A DNA stretch of 64,000 nt, from positions 372,001 to 436,000 of the forward strand of contig CAWGZY010000003.1 in NCBI GenBank assembly GCA_963827085.1, in the 5' to 3' direction. This DNA comes from JAGVPT01 sp963827085. GTDB lineage: Bacteria; Bacteroidota; Ignavibacteria; UBA10030; UBA8401. A program made the translations under genes and the position numbers. The notes under the pieces are model-generated. The model was given only the letters and a program-made list of their open reading frames with translations, made no database searches and had not been told where the DNA came from. How positions within the stretch are numbered: the first letter of the stretch is position 1; every line of letters starts with the position of its first letter. Of the stretch, positions 32,733 to 42,156 are shown piece by piece.

Positions 32733-35348
32733 TCAGTTCTCCGCCGGGACCACTGTGCTCATCATGAAATGTATGTACGCCATCATCGAATGGGCATAAT
32801 CGAAGTATCCGTACCACAAAATCCCTATGCCAGCAAGAACAACAATTCCTATTGCATAAATCTTAACGGAAGAGCTGTCGTAAATTATCGAGATCCCTTT
32901 CAGCGTTCTGAAAAGAATCCAAATCATTACCGCCGCGAAAATCACAAGGACGGGAATAACATACATGTCGCTTTCCATCACGCGATACAAGATCATCCCC
33001 AGCGGAATAAAAATTACCATCGGAAGCGTCGACCACACCGCGACCGAGTACGAATGAAAGAGGTATACTTTCGTCCGGACAAAAAAGGAAAAAAGCTGCA
33101 CCAGTACCGTCACAATAAACATCCAGGCAAAACAGGCTAGCCCGCCGTATGCAATGCACTCAATCGGATGCCAGACGAGCTCAATAACGACGGCTTTCAG
33201 GGAATCCGACGTAATGAACATTGTCAAAATATAATCGAGGACGGAGCTTGACCGAAAATGGTACAGCACGCTCGACACGACAATCGCGAACGTTACAGCT
33301 ACTATTGCCGAAAGTATGGCTGTATGAAGGTTCGATAAGATACGCTGATCGCGTATATCAGCATAAAAATTATAGGGGCGCCGAAGGGCCCGGAACACGC
33401 TTTCGCGGAAACGGCGGTCGCTGTTCAGCAGCCAGAAAAAAAGAATCAACAACAGCAAACCGAGGAGAACGTAGGAAACCGGCGACGGCACCGAATGCGT
33501 ACCCACGGGCAGCGCTGCGATCTTTTCTCCCAGGAACATCGAGCGGACGACATCGTATGCAACTTTTTTCTCGCGGTTGAACTCAACGATCCCTTGAGTA
33601 TAGAGGTCCGGAGTATGTGATTGAACAGTCAGCATGGGGCGGTCGCCGCGCCAATCATCAAAACTCCACACGAAACTGCCGGCTACATCAGCCCCTTTGA
33701 TTGCATCATAGCGCTGAAAAAGGTATCGTGCCTCCGCTTCTTGCGACATCGGATCGCTGTAGCCATTGCGATTTCCCGTTTCAACGGCTTTGCCATAGCG
33801 TCCGACCATTACAGGTTGATCGGGGTGGGATAACTTCCATTTCTGAAGGGAAGCTGTAAATGCCTTGATGTCTGAATTCCCCAAACGCACTCCCGCAATA
33901 TCAACAATGCCTGAATTTTGGATATCGTCAAGCGAGAGAGAAATATAATATGTCAGCCGCGAGTCCATTAATTTTTCAGAACCCTGAAGCTCGTCGAGCA
34001 AAAGCTTTGCCCGCGGGTCGATCGACTCAAAGCCGTCTCCGAAACCCCAGGCGATGAGCGAAGGATGATTCCTGTCCCTTCGGATCATGTCCTTTGCATA
34101 ATTCTCGACAAGAGCCCGGTAGTTCTCAGTTGAGAAGATGTCAGATGGAGTTTCATAAAGGGGAATTTCCTCGAGCGCCAAAAGACCGTATTGGTCGCAA
34201 AGATCAAGGAGGTACGGATGAGGCGGATGGAAAGCAAATCGAACGGTGTTCGCGCCAAGGTTCTTTATTAAAGCAATATCTTTTTCCATCTGCTCATAAC
34301 TCAATGCACTTCCATGATCCGGCGAATCTTCCCCCCACGTAATTCCACGCATTGTAACGGCAGCACCATTGAGAAAAATATTCTGCTTCTGTTTTCCAAT
34401 TGTCCGAATTCCAGTCTGGATGCTGCACTCATCTACAACAACAATATTTTTTCCCTCTCCTGCCGTAATAACGGCATGGAGCGTGTAAAGATTTGGCTGA
34501 TCCGGGTTCCACATTTTTGCTCCCGGAATCGTAACGGTTGTTTGTACCGTAACATCCTTATTTGTTTCCGGCGAAAAAGGAACCGGCAGGCTCTTTCCCA
34601 CTATAAGACCGGTTGTTTTATCCAAAGCTTCAACTGCAAAATTCAAGAGAGCTAGCCCCGGATGATCGCTCGGCGAGAGCTTTGAGAAATTACGTCCGGA
34701 AATGACAGCATGGACGGATAGCTTCACCAGTTTTGGGTCAAGACTTTCAGTTTGGGCAACAAGGTCATCGATCCAGACAAGAGGCGTAGCAACCAAAAAA
34801 ACGTCCCGGAAAATGCCGCCGTAATTCTTCCATCCGCCAATTTGCTGCCGAAGAGGAAGGGTGCTTTTGGAATTCAAAGTGTTGTCAACAACTATTCGGA
34901 TTACATTTTCATTCCCAAGTTGAAGAGTATTCTCCGGGACGAGAAAATAAAAGGAAGTATACCCTCCCTCATGTTTTCCGACAAATACTTCATTAAGAAA
35001 CACTTCGGCCTGATAATTGATCCCGTAGGCGACAAATTTAAAACTATGCGAGGTGAGAAGGCTGCTCGGCAGGTCGAATTTTCGAGTGAAAATTACTTTG
35101 CCTTCAAAATCAGAGGCTGATGGAATGAGAACTTCTTTCCACGTTGCCCCCTCATCGGTCGAGCAGCTCCATTTTCCAGAGAGATCGATGATAGACCGGG
35201 TTGCAGAAGAATAATTGAGAACTTCAGGCCGGGATTTTTCCCCATTTTCGAAAAATTGGTTCTTTGAAAGCGCGCCAGATGAAACCGTGAGAAGAAAAGC
35301 TAGTGCAAGGAGATAGCGATGGGATGAGGTATGCAATAATGGACTCAA
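32733..35348 (-). CDS. GH2-like protein with C-terminal membrane domain, catalytic glutamates missing
   Basis: 871 residues, TTG start (no nearer ATG in frame). A signal sequence (about 10-28) is followed by a GH2 sugar-binding domain (about 50-190), an immunoglobulin-like domain (about 195-315), a TIM barrel (about 320-610) and five to six membrane helices (from about 625). In GH2 enzymes the acid/base lies in a GNE after the HPS..W segment; here it reads HPSLIAWGFGDGFE (428-441), with Gly439 at the Glu position. The nucleophile, normally in a TEYG/SEFG motif, is replaced in VMVGRYGKA by Arg517. It is therefore probably a non-catalytic, membrane-held carbohydrate-binding or sensing protein. 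It is first gene of the smc-lpx run. Confidence 0.82.
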   Translation of the reverse strand: MSPLLHTSSHRYLLALAFLLTVSSGALSKNQFFENGEKSRPEVLNYSSATRSIIDLSGKWSCSTDEGATWKEVLIPSASDFEGKVIFTRKFDLPSSLLTSHSFKFVAYGINYQAEVFLNEVFVGKHEGGYTSFYFLVPENTLQLGNENVIRIVVDNTLNSKSTLPLRQQIGGWKNYGGIFRDVFLVATPLVWIDDLVAQTESLDPKLVKLSVHAVISGRNFSKLSPSDHPGLALLNFAVEALDKTTGLIVGKSLPVPFSPETNKDVTVQTTVTIPGAKMWNPDQPNLYTLHAVITAGEGKNIVVVDECSIQTGIRTIGKQKQNIFLNGAAVTMRGITWGEDSPDHGSALSYEQMEKDIALIKNLGANTVRFAFHPPHPYLLDLCDQYGLLALEEIPLYETPSDIFSTENYRALVENYAKDMIRRDRNHPSLIAWGFGDGFESIDPRAKLLLDELQGSEKLMDSRLTYYISLSLDDIQNSGIVDIAGVRLGNSDIKAFTASLQKWKLSHPDQPVMVGRYGKAVETGNRNGYSDPMSQEAEARYLFQRYDAIKGADVAGSFVWSFDDWRGDRPMLTVQSHTPDLYTQGIVEFNREKKVAYDVVRSMFLGEKIAALPVGTHSVPSPVSYVLLGLLLLILFFWLLNSDRRFRESVFRALRRPYNFYADIRDQRILSNLHTAILSAIVAVTFAIVVSSVLYHFRSSSVLDYILTMFITSDSLKAVVIELVWHPIECIAYGGLACFAWMFIVTVLVQLFSFFVRTKVYLFHSYSVAVWSTLPMVIFIPLGMILYRVMESDMYVIPVLVIFAAVMIWILFRTLKGISIIYDSSSVKIYAIGIVVLAGIGILWYGYFDYAHSMMAYIHFMMSTVVPAEN

Positions 35349-35440
35349 AATTTTTGAAGAAAAACGTGTGTTTTCGAGGATTTAGGGAAACACAAGCCCT
35401 TTATAGATTTTAATATAATACATGGGAGCCCGAAAAGCAA

Positions 35441-35488
35441 TGAAAATAAAAATGCTCTAAGTCAATATAATTCATTAACTTAGAGCAT
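35441..35488 (-). terminator. Intrinsic terminator after tpiA
   Basis: On the minus strand an 11-bp perfect stem ATGCTCTAAGT / ACTTAGAGCAT with a 15-base AT-rich loop is followed by TTTTTATTTT. It lies about 60 bases after the tpiA stop and separates it from the GH2-like gene. Confidence 0.78.
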
Positions 35489-35546
35489 CTTAAGAATGTA
35501 GAACTCAAGAATTCAGCCCAAAATATGCCGGTTATTTGAGCAAAAG

Positions 35547-36296
35547 CTATACTGCGCCAACAATTGCAGAAAAAGACTCGGCTTTAAGGCAGGCTCCACC
35601 CACGAGAGCTCCATCAATATCAGCTTGGTTTAAGAGCTCCTTAGCATTTTCGGGCTTTACACTTCCACCGTATTGGATGATTAATTTTTCAGCAATCGCC
35701 CAAGAATATAGCTGTGCCGCAAGCTTTCTTATTAATTGATGAACATCTTCGGCTTGCTGCGTAGTAGCAGTTTTACCAGTTCCGATTGCCCATACCGGCT
35801 CGTATGCAATAATCACCCGATCCAAATCGGTTTGGGTTAGACCGGCGAGAACGCCTTTCACTTGTGCCGTTATGATTTTATCTGTAACATTTTTTTCCCG
35901 TTCATCAAGCGTTTCCCCCACACAAATTATCGATTTCATTCCGGACGCAAGGACTTTTTTTGCTTTCTGGTTGATAAGCTCATTCGATTCATGAAAATAC
36001 TGCCTCCGTTCTGAATGGCCGACAATAACATATTCGCAGCTGACCGACTTGAGCATTTTAACCGAGATTTCGCCGGTATACGCTCCGTCGTCGTGAACCG
36101 ATACGTCTTGCGCTCCGAGTTTGATGGCACTCCCTTTTAACAGCTGCTGCGCGACAACCAGCGACGTAAAGGGGGGACAAATGATCACTTCCGCCTTTGC
36201 CTTCTCGAGTGATTTTTTTAGTCCGTTGATGAGGTCGGCAGTCTCGAAGACATCTTTATTCATTTTCCAATTACCAGCGATCACTTTATTTCTCAT
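35547..36296 (-). CDS. tpiA: Triosephosphate isomerase
   Basis: 249 residues from the ATG at 36296, which gives the standard MRNKVIAGNWKMN N-terminus; the frame is open further upstream but that extension lies in repeat DNA and is not family-like. Catalytic residues are Lys in GNWKMN, His in VGHSERRQYF and Glu in AYEPVWAIGTGKTAT. It interconverts dihydroxyacetone phosphate and glyceraldehyde-3-phosphate. Two MITE-like elements fill the gap upstream, so its promoter must lie within or beyond them. Confidence 0.96.
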   Translation of the reverse strand: MRNKVIAGNWKMNKDVFETADLINGLKKSLEKAKAEVIICPPFTSLVVAQQLLKGSAIKLGAQDVSVHDDGAYTGEISVKMLKSVSCEYVIVGHSERRQYFHESNELINQKAKKVLASGMKSIICVGETLDEREKNVTDKIITAQVKGVLAGLTQTDLDRVIIAYEPVWAIGTGKTATTQQAEDVHQLIRKLAAQLYSWAIAEKLIIQYGGSVKPENAKELLNQADIDGALVGGACLKAESFSAIVGAV

Positions 36297-36361
36297 ATAT
36301 TTTTTTCTTTCGTTTTTTTTTAAAGTTAAAGAGTGAGTGTAAGAGTACAGGTTTACTTTTC

Positions 36362-36490
36362 GGTGGTGCTCAATTTTGCGTTTGCTGCGAGAGGTGACGG
36401 ACACCTCACTCGAAAAATCATAGTATGCCAAGAGATTTGGTGGGGCACTTTGGTAAGGCGCCCGTCACCTTACCAAACTTGATCACTACT
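36362..36490. mobile_element. MITE-like element 2, flanked by TACTTTTC duplications
   Basis: 129 bp. The left end GGTGGTGCTCAATTTT and the right end (reverse complement AGTAGTGATCAAGTTTGG) are imperfect inverted repeats of the family seen at 45953. TACTTTTC precedes it (36354-36361) and follows it (36491-36498). The core has GAGGTGACGGACACCTC (36391-36407) and a perfect 10-bp hairpin TTTGGTAAGG / CCTTACCAAA (36449-36477). Confidence 0.72.
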
Positions 36491-36498
36491 TACTTTTC

Positions 36499-36680
36499 GG
36501 TAGTATCCTAATTAGAACAAAGCCCAAGGGACCTTTTACAGAGTGCTGAAAATATCGCGCAAAAACGCTACGCCGCAAGGGAAACATATCCATTCTCTTT
36601 GCGCCTTAGCGTCTGGCGAAGCCATCCCCTTGGGATTTGCGTGAGCAAGCTTCACACCTTTCCTAAATTTGGAGACTGCC
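36499..36680. mobile_element. MITE-like element 3, tandem to element 2, abutting the gatB stop
   Basis: 182 bp. The left end GGTAGTATCCTAATT and right end (reverse complement GGCAGTCTCCAAATT) match at 12 of 15 bases. It is preceded by TACTTTTC (36491-36498) and followed by a third TACTTTTC (36681-36688). The core contains GCGAAGCCATCCCCTTGGGA and CGCC..GGCG-type repeat sequence. Its last base completes the TAG stop of gatB, as element 1 does for dnaG. Together with element 2 it accounts for nearly all of the 383-bp gap 36297-36679; no gene is seen there. Confidence 0.72.
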
Positions 36681-38140
36681 TACTTTTCGTTCAGTTTCTT
36701 TTTCAGAATTTCGTTTACTATTTTTGGATTTGCTTTTCCCTTCGTCGCTTTCATCGTTTCCCCTACAAAAAAGCCGAGCAATTGCTCTTTCCCGTTTCGG
36801 AATTGTTCTCGCTGCGCGGGATTTTTAGCAAGGATATCATCGATGATTTTTCCGATCGCAGCGGTATCGGAGATTTGCACGAGCCCTTTTCGATCGACGA
36901 TCGTTTTCGGGTGCTCTTTTGTTTTCAACATCTCATCGAACACTTCTTTCGCGATTTTTCCGCTGATCACTCCATCGGCGATAAGATTTACCATCGCGGC
37001 TAAATTTTCCGGTGGGATCGGAAAATCGGACAATGCGAGATGTTCATCATTCACAACCCTGAGAACTTCTGTCATAACCCAGTTGCTCACCGTCTTATAT
37101 CCTTCAGGATTGGGATGCAAAATTTTCACGGCGGCTTTTTCATAATAATCCGCTAAATCCCGCTCAAGCGTCAAAATATCTGAATCGTACTTCGGCAAGC
37201 TGTAGTGTTCCACAAACCTGTTGCGGCGTTCCTTCGGCAGTTCAGGGAGGGATGATTTCACTCTCGCGATCCATGGTTCGTCGACCAACACCGGCACCAG
37301 GTCGGGGTCCGGAAAGTACCGGTAGTCATGCGCCTCTTCCTTGCTTCTCATGGAAACCGCAACATTTTTGTCCGCGTCCCATAACAGCGTTTCCTGCACA
37401 ACCGCCCCTCCGTCTTCGATAAGTACGATCTGACGGTTGATTTCATAGTCAAGTGCCCGCTCAACGTTGCGGAAGGAATTCATGTTTTTCACTTCCGTTT
37501 TCGTCCCGAATTTCTTTTCGCCCTTCAACCGCACAGAGACGTTGGCGTCGCAGCGGAGGCTCCCTTCTTCCATGTTGCCGTCGCAAATTCCGAGATACGT
37601 CACTATTTGTTTTATCATCGACAGGTACTGATACGCCTCATGCGACGTACGAATGTCCGGTTCGCTGACAATTTCAATCAACGGAACGCCGCACCGGTTC
37701 ACATCAACCAGCGTATCGACATCCATGTCGTGAATCAGTTTACCAGCGTCTTCTTCCATATGAATTCGCGTGATGCCTATGCGCTTCGTCGAGCCGTCCT
37801 TCAGTTCTGCATCAATGTAGCCCCGACTGCAGATCGGTTCTTCATATTGCGATATCTGATATCCCTTCGGCAAATCCGGATAGAAATAATTCTTTCGGGC
37901 GAAAATAGATTTTCGTGCTATCGTGCAATTGGTGGATATCCCCATTTTCAGGATGAACTCAACAACTTCCTTATTAAGCACGGGGAGTACGCCCGGCATG
38001 CCGAGACAAACGGGGCAGGAGTTTGAATTCGGCATGTTTCCGAATTTGGTCGTGCAGCCGCAAAACGCTTTTGAATTCGTCAACAGTTGAGCGTGCACTT
38101 CGAGCCCGATTACTGCTTCATATCTATCGTTCATGGTCAT
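36680..38140 (-). CDS. gatB: Aspartyl/glutamyl-tRNA(Asn/Gln) amidotransferase subunit B
   Basis: 486 residues. GatB holds the misacylated tRNA and the kinase site in the GatCAB complex, which makes Gln-tRNA(Gln) and/or Asn-tRNA(Asn). Family signatures: VIGLEVHAQLLTNSKAFC, CPVCLGMPGVLPVLN, FYPDLPKGYQISQYE, MEEDAGKLIHD, GVPLIEIVSEPDI and EGSLRCDANVSV. The GatB/YqeY tail domain is complete. GatA and GatC are not adjacent. The TAG stop is shared with the end of a MITE and its target duplication. Confidence 0.96.
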   Translation of the reverse strand: MTMNDRYEAVIGLEVHAQLLTNSKAFCGCTTKFGNMPNSNSCPVCLGMPGVLPVLNKEVVEFILKMGISTNCTIARKSIFARKNYFYPDLPKGYQISQYEEPICSRGYIDAELKDGSTKRIGITRIHMEEDAGKLIHDMDVDTLVDVNRCGVPLIEIVSEPDIRTSHEAYQYLSMIKQIVTYLGICDGNMEEGSLRCDANVSVRLKGEKKFGTKTEVKNMNSFRNVERALDYEINRQIVLIEDGGAVVQETLLWDADKNVAVSMRSKEEAHDYRYFPDPDLVPVLVDEPWIARVKSSLPELPKERRNRFVEHYSLPKYDSDILTLERDLADYYEKAAVKILHPNPEGYKTVSNWVMTEVLRVVNDEHLALSDFPIPPENLAAMVNLIADGVISGKIAKEVFDEMLKTKEHPKTIVDRKGLVQISDTAAIGKIIDDILAKNPAQREQFRNGKEQLLGFFVGETMKATKGKANPKIVNEILKKKLNEK

Positions 38141-38161
38141 GTTGTTTTTCTTCGTACGCCG

Positions 38162-39325
38162 CTATGCAGCTAAAGCATTTGTTACTTTTTCCGCCGCGTC
38201 TTTCAGATTCTCTGCGACAAGAAAGCTCAATCCCGATTTTTTCAGAATATCTGCCGCGAGGTCGGCGTTGGTCCCCGCAAGACGGATGACGATGGGGATT
38301 TTCACTTCAACTTTTTTGGCCGCTTCGACAACGCCTGTCGCAACCCGGTCGCATCGCACAATACCGCCGAAGATGTTGATAAGAATTGCCTTTACGTTCT
38401 TATCGGCGAGGATAATTTTGAACCCGCTTTCGACTGTCTGCGCATTGGCACCGCCGCCGACATCGAGGAAATTCGCCGGCTCGCCCCCTGCCAGTTTGAT
38501 GATATCCATCGTCGCCATAGCGAGACCGGCGCCGTTGACCATGCAGCCAACGTTGCCCTCAAGTTTGATGTAGTTCAGGTTAGATTTTGACGCTTCAATT
38601 TCCAAAGGTTCCTCTTCATCAAGATCGCGAAGCTCCGCAAACTCGGGATGGCGGTAGAGAGCATTATCGTCGAAATTTATTTTTGCATCGAGAGCGAGGA
38701 CGTCTCCTCCCTTCGTGATCACCAACGGATTAATTTCAGCAAGTGACGCATCCGTCGCATCGTACGCTTTGTACAACGCCAGTAAAAATTTTACGCCATT
38801 CTTAAATGCATCGCCGGTCAATCCCAGGGCAAAAGCGAGTTTTCGCGCCTGAAATTGCTGCAAGCCGACCGAGGGGTTGACATGCTCTTTGACGATTTTT
38901 TCCGGCGATTCAGCTGCGACTTTTTCGATTTCAACTCCCCCTTCGGTCGAGATCATGAGAACATTCATTCCCGTTGTTCGATCGAGCGTAATGCCGACAT
39001 ACATTTCTTTCGCGATGTCGACCCCTTCTTCGACGAGAAGCCGTTTCACAATTTTTCCTTCCGGCCCGGTCTGGTGCGTGACAAGCCTCATTCCGAGAAT
39101 CTGCGATGCAAGCATCTTCACCTCGTTGACACTCTTCGCTATTTTGACACCTCCTCCTTTGCCTCTTCCCCCGGCATGAATTTGGGCTTTGACAACCCAA
39201 ACGCTTCCCCCGAGTCGTTGTGCAACAGCTGCAGCCTCGTCAACGGAAAAAGCAACGGCGCCTTGCGGCATAGCGACATTATACTTCCGAAGAATTTCCT
39301 TACCCTGATACTCGTGTATTTTCAT
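38162..39325 (-). CDS. sucC: Succinyl-CoA ligase [ADP-forming] subunit beta
   Basis: 387 residues. With SucD it makes succinate and ATP/GTP from succinyl-CoA in the TCA cycle. An N-terminal ATP-grasp domain begins MKIHEYQGKEILRKYNVAMP, with WVVKAQIHAGGRGKGGGVK; the C-terminal half has LEGNVGCMVNGAGLAMATMDIIKLAGGEPANFLDVGG and NIFGGIVRCD, the phospho-relay loop. SucD is not next to it, an unusual separation. gatB follows 21 bp downstream on the same strand. Confidence 0.95.
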   Translation of the reverse strand: MKIHEYQGKEILRKYNVAMPQGAVAFSVDEAAAVAQRLGGSVWVVKAQIHAGGRGKGGGVKIAKSVNEVKMLASQILGMRLVTHQTGPEGKIVKRLLVEEGVDIAKEMYVGITLDRTTGMNVLMISTEGGVEIEKVAAESPEKIVKEHVNPSVGLQQFQARKLAFALGLTGDAFKNGVKFLLALYKAYDATDASLAEINPLVITKGGDVLALDAKINFDDNALYRHPEFAELRDLDEEEPLEIEASKSNLNYIKLEGNVGCMVNGAGLAMATMDIIKLAGGEPANFLDVGGGANAQTVESGFKIILADKNVKAILINIFGGIVRCDRVATGVVEAAKKVEVKIPIVIRLAGTNADLAADILKKSGLSFLVAENLKDAAEKVTNALAA

Positions 39326-39375
39326 ACGAAAAACCTTTTGAGTTTGTACTAAAACTTTTCGGAAGGAATCATCCG

Positions 39376-39403
39376 TTTCCGATTTTCGATTTCCAATTTA
39401 CGA
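39376..39403. repeat. Four tandem 7-mers of the TTTMCGA type
   Basis: TTTCCGA-TTTTCGA-TTTCCAA-TTTACGA in the gap between pruA and sucC. Same 7-bp period as the arrays at 21348, 50410 and 62189, with a different unit. Confidence 0.55.
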
Positions 39404-39486
39404 TTGCAGAGGCTTTAATCAATGCGGCTAAAATTGTTTAAAGAACACGGGAGGAGCGATCTTCCCGGGTCTTAATTCTGACTAAA

Positions 39487-41043
39487 CTACTTAATCTTTT
39501 CTGAGATCGCTTTGGCCTGCATGAACAGAAGCAGGTAGTCGCGGCCCCCCGCTTTTGAATCCGTTCCGGACATATTGAAACCGCCAAAGGGATGAACGCC
39601 GACAAGAGCACCCGTAATTTTTCTGTTCACATAAAAATTGCCGACATGAAAGCTGTTCTTTGCCTTCTCGATCTTCTTTTTATTCTTGGACCAAATACCG
39701 CCGGTCAGCCCAAACTCCGTGTTATTTGCAATTTCGAGAGCCTGGTCAAAATCCTTCGCCCGAATCACGGCGAGCACCGGTCCGAAAATCTCCTCCTGAG
39801 CAATTGTTGCATGAGGATCGACATCTGCAATCACTGTCGGTTGAATAAAATAGCCTTCGCCCTCCGCTTTCTTTCCGCCGGCAATAAGCCTTCCCCCTTC
39901 ACGCAATCCCTTTCCAATGTATTCCATAATTTTCTCTTGCGCTCCCCGATTGATGACCGGGCCCATATAGTGTGCCGGGTTATCGACTGTGCCAACGGTA
40001 AGTTTCTCCGCTTTTTCTTTCAAGAGATCGACGATCCTGTCGTAAACTTTTTCGACAACAATGACGCGCGAAGCGGCAGAGCATTTTTGTCCCTGAAATC
40101 CGAACGCGGAAACAACAGCCGCCTGTGCGGCAGCATTCAAATCAGCCGAGTCATCGATAACGATGGAATCTTTTCCCCCCATTTCGGCAACAACGCGCTT
40201 CAGCCATTTTTGCCCCGGCTGAACTCTTGCCGCAAGCTCATTAATGTGAATGCCGACTTCTTTTGAGCCGGTGAATGAAACGAACCGCGTTTGAGGATGA
40301 GCCACAAGCGTATCCCCGACAGTTCCTCCCGAACCCGTGACAAAGTTGATAACGCCGGCAGGTACGCCGACTTCACGCATCAAGGAAAAATATTGCCAAC
40401 CGGTAAGGGGTGAATCGCTCGACGGCTTTAACACGACGGTGTTCCCTGCGACGACAGCAGCCGAAGTCATGCCGGTAAGAATTGCAAGAGCAAAATTCCA
40501 CGGCGGCACAACGACGCCGACGCCGAGAGGGATATAGCGCAACTCGTTTTTTTCTGTCGGAATTTTTGTGACGGGCTGAGGACCGGCAAAGCGCAGCATT
40601 TCCCTCGCGTAGAATTCCAGAAAGTCGACTGCTTCAGCTGTGTCGGCATCTGCTTCGGGCCATGTCTTGCCTACTTCATACACCATTGTGGCGCTGAACT
40701 CGTGCTTCCTTTTACGCATAAGCGCGGCAGCCTTAAAAAGATACTCTGCCCGTTTTTTAGCATCGACCAATTTCCATTCTTCAAATTTCGCCGCAGCCGT
40801 CTCCACCGCCTTGTTTGCCAGGTCGGTATTTGCTTTTTGAAAAACACCAACGATTTCACTCGGCGAAGATGGATTATAGGTGTTGAGCTTTTCTTCAGAC
40901 CAAATCTCCTCGCTTCCGATGACAATCGGGTATTCGCGGGAAAATGCAGACCGGACTTTTGCCAATGCCTTCTCCATCGCTTTCCGATTGGCAGGCTTTG
41001 AAAAATCTGTTAACGGTTCATTCTTGAAGTTTTTAATCGGCAT
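39487..41043 (-). CDS. pruA: Delta-1-pyrroline-5-carboxylate dehydrogenase
   Basis: 518 residues, the monofunctional (RocA/PutC-like) length. It oxidises glutamate semialdehyde to glutamate in proline and arginine breakdown. Aldehyde dehydrogenase motifs are PPWNFALAILTGMTSAAVVAGNTVVLKPS, the glycine motif SFTGSKEVG, the catalytic Cys in QGQKCSAASRVIV, and EEIFGPVLAV. No proline dehydrogenase gene is adjacent. Confidence 0.93.
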   Translation of the reverse strand: MPIKNFKNEPLTDFSKPANRKAMEKALAKVRSAFSREYPIVIGSEEIWSEEKLNTYNPSSPSEIVGVFQKANTDLANKAVETAAAKFEEWKLVDAKKRAEYLFKAAALMRKRKHEFSATMVYEVGKTWPEADADTAEAVDFLEFYAREMLRFAGPQPVTKIPTEKNELRYIPLGVGVVVPPWNFALAILTGMTSAAVVAGNTVVLKPSSDSPLTGWQYFSLMREVGVPAGVINFVTGSGGTVGDTLVAHPQTRFVSFTGSKEVGIHINELAARVQPGQKWLKRVVAEMGGKDSIVIDDSADLNAAAQAAVVSAFGFQGQKCSAASRVIVVEKVYDRIVDLLKEKAEKLTVGTVDNPAHYMGPVINRGAQEKIMEYIGKGLREGGRLIAGGKKAEGEGYFIQPTVIADVDPHATIAQEEIFGPVLAVIRAKDFDQALEIANNTEFGLTGGIWSKNKKKIEKAKNSFHVGNFYVNRKITGALVGVHPFGGFNMSGTDSKAGGRDYLLLFMQAKAISEKIK

Positions 41044-41095
41044 AATCTAACCTCGATTTCATATTATTAATTGAGTAACGGTCATTCACGTTCAG

Positions 41096-42040
41096 TCATT
41101 GTGCAAGAGCCATCAATACTGCTCCGACCGCAGGCCGGGCAAAAGGCCGGACAATGTCGACATTGGTGAATGATTTTAAAATTTGCCTCCGAAGAGACCG
41201 AGTCAGCGGTGTTTCGTTTTCGATCAATCCACCGATAAAAGAAAGGGGGATTCTTCTCCTCGCATGTGCAGACACACCATTCTGAAATTTTACAATTAAT
41301 GCCTGAACATGCTCTGTCAGTTCGTTGGTGGCACGCTCGACAATATCAAATGAAGCAGCGTCCCCTTTTTCTTCCGCCTCAAAAACAATAGGCGCCAGAG
41401 AGGCAATGTCCAAGTTGTTTCTATAGACTGCAGCAATTATATCGACCGATGTTTTTATGCCGAACTTCTTCGCCACCATAGCCGTAAGGAGGGTTGGAGC
41501 GGACCGCCCGTCGAGATGGCGGCAAACGGCATTCAGTCCTTCCCTCCCGATAAAATACCCGCTCCCCTCATCACCCAATATTCTCCCCCATCCTCCAACG
41601 CGATGGATGTTTCCCTCTTCATCTTTCCCGAGTGCAATCGACCCGGTTCCTGCAATCACAATAATTCCGGCGCCGCCGTTGAATGCCCCTTCGAGCGCGA
41701 TACGTGCGTCGCTTTCAATCCGAACTTTTCTCAGCGCATTTTTTTTCGATGAGATGAGTTTTCGGATTGCTTCGGCAATTTTTTTTTGATCCTCCGCCCT
41801 TCCGGCGCCAGCCAGCCCGATCGTTGTCCCCCGGATATTTTTCGGGAGGCAGCCAACTGAATCACAGCAATCTCGGACCAACGAAAATACCACCCGTGCC
41901 GACTTCTCAACTCCTATTTTTTGAACGTTCGACGGGCCGGCGGTATGCTGCGCCAGAATATCTCCTCTAAGATCAGCAATCACGGCTGCCGTTTTCGTAC
42001 CGCCGCCATCGATACCGATGACGAATTGTGATGATTTCAT
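41096..42040 (-). CDS. BadF/BadG-type sugar kinase, likely N-acetylglucosamine/MurNAc kinase
   Basis: 314 residues of the ASKHA fold. The phosphate-1 motif is IGIDGGGTKTAAVIAD, phosphate-2 is IVIAGTGSIALG, and the adenosine region is near FIGGLIENETPLTRSLRR. BadF-type members include N-acetylglucosamine kinases and the MurK amino-sugar kinases of cell-wall recycling. It lies downstream of an AmpG-like permease, SpoIID/LytB and DUF4922 genes, which favours phosphorylation of recovered GlcNAc and/or MurNAc. A hairpin lies between it and the permease gene. Confidence 0.85.
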   Translation of the reverse strand: MKSSQFVIGIDGGGTKTAAVIADLRGDILAQHTAGPSNVQKIGVEKSARVVFSLVRDCCDSVGCLPKNIRGTTIGLAGAGRAEDQKKIAEAIRKLISSKKNALRKVRIESDARIALEGAFNGGAGIIVIAGTGSIALGKDEEGNIHRVGGWGRILGDEGSGYFIGREGLNAVCRHLDGRSAPTLLTAMVAKKFGIKTSVDIIAAVYRNNLDIASLAPIVFEAEEKGDAASFDIVERATNELTEHVQALIVKFQNGVSAHARRRIPLSFIGGLIENETPLTRSLRRQILKSFTNVDIVRPFARPAVGAVLMALAQ

Positions 42041-42119
42041 AGTAAAAGAGCGGACATGGAACGCTGTAACCGAACAAATTACGAAGATGTGGATCGAGAA
42101 TCAACCTCTGGTGAGCTGG

Positions 42120-42152
42120 AGCCTTGTCAAGGTTTAAAACATTGACAAGGCT
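42120..42152. other. Strong hairpin between the AmpG-like and kinase genes
   Basis: A perfect 11-bp inverted repeat AGCCTTGTCAA / TTGACAAGGCT with an 11-base loop begins a few bases after the permease stop. There is no T run after it on either strand, so it is not a standard terminator. It may protect the upstream message or lower expression of the kinase gene. Confidence 0.55.
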
Positions 42153-42156
42153 GTCC

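Noticed and set aside
36297..36431. 45-codon N-terminal extension of tpiA
   Set aside because: It crosses repeat DNA and an element end; the internal ATG gives the exact family N-terminus.
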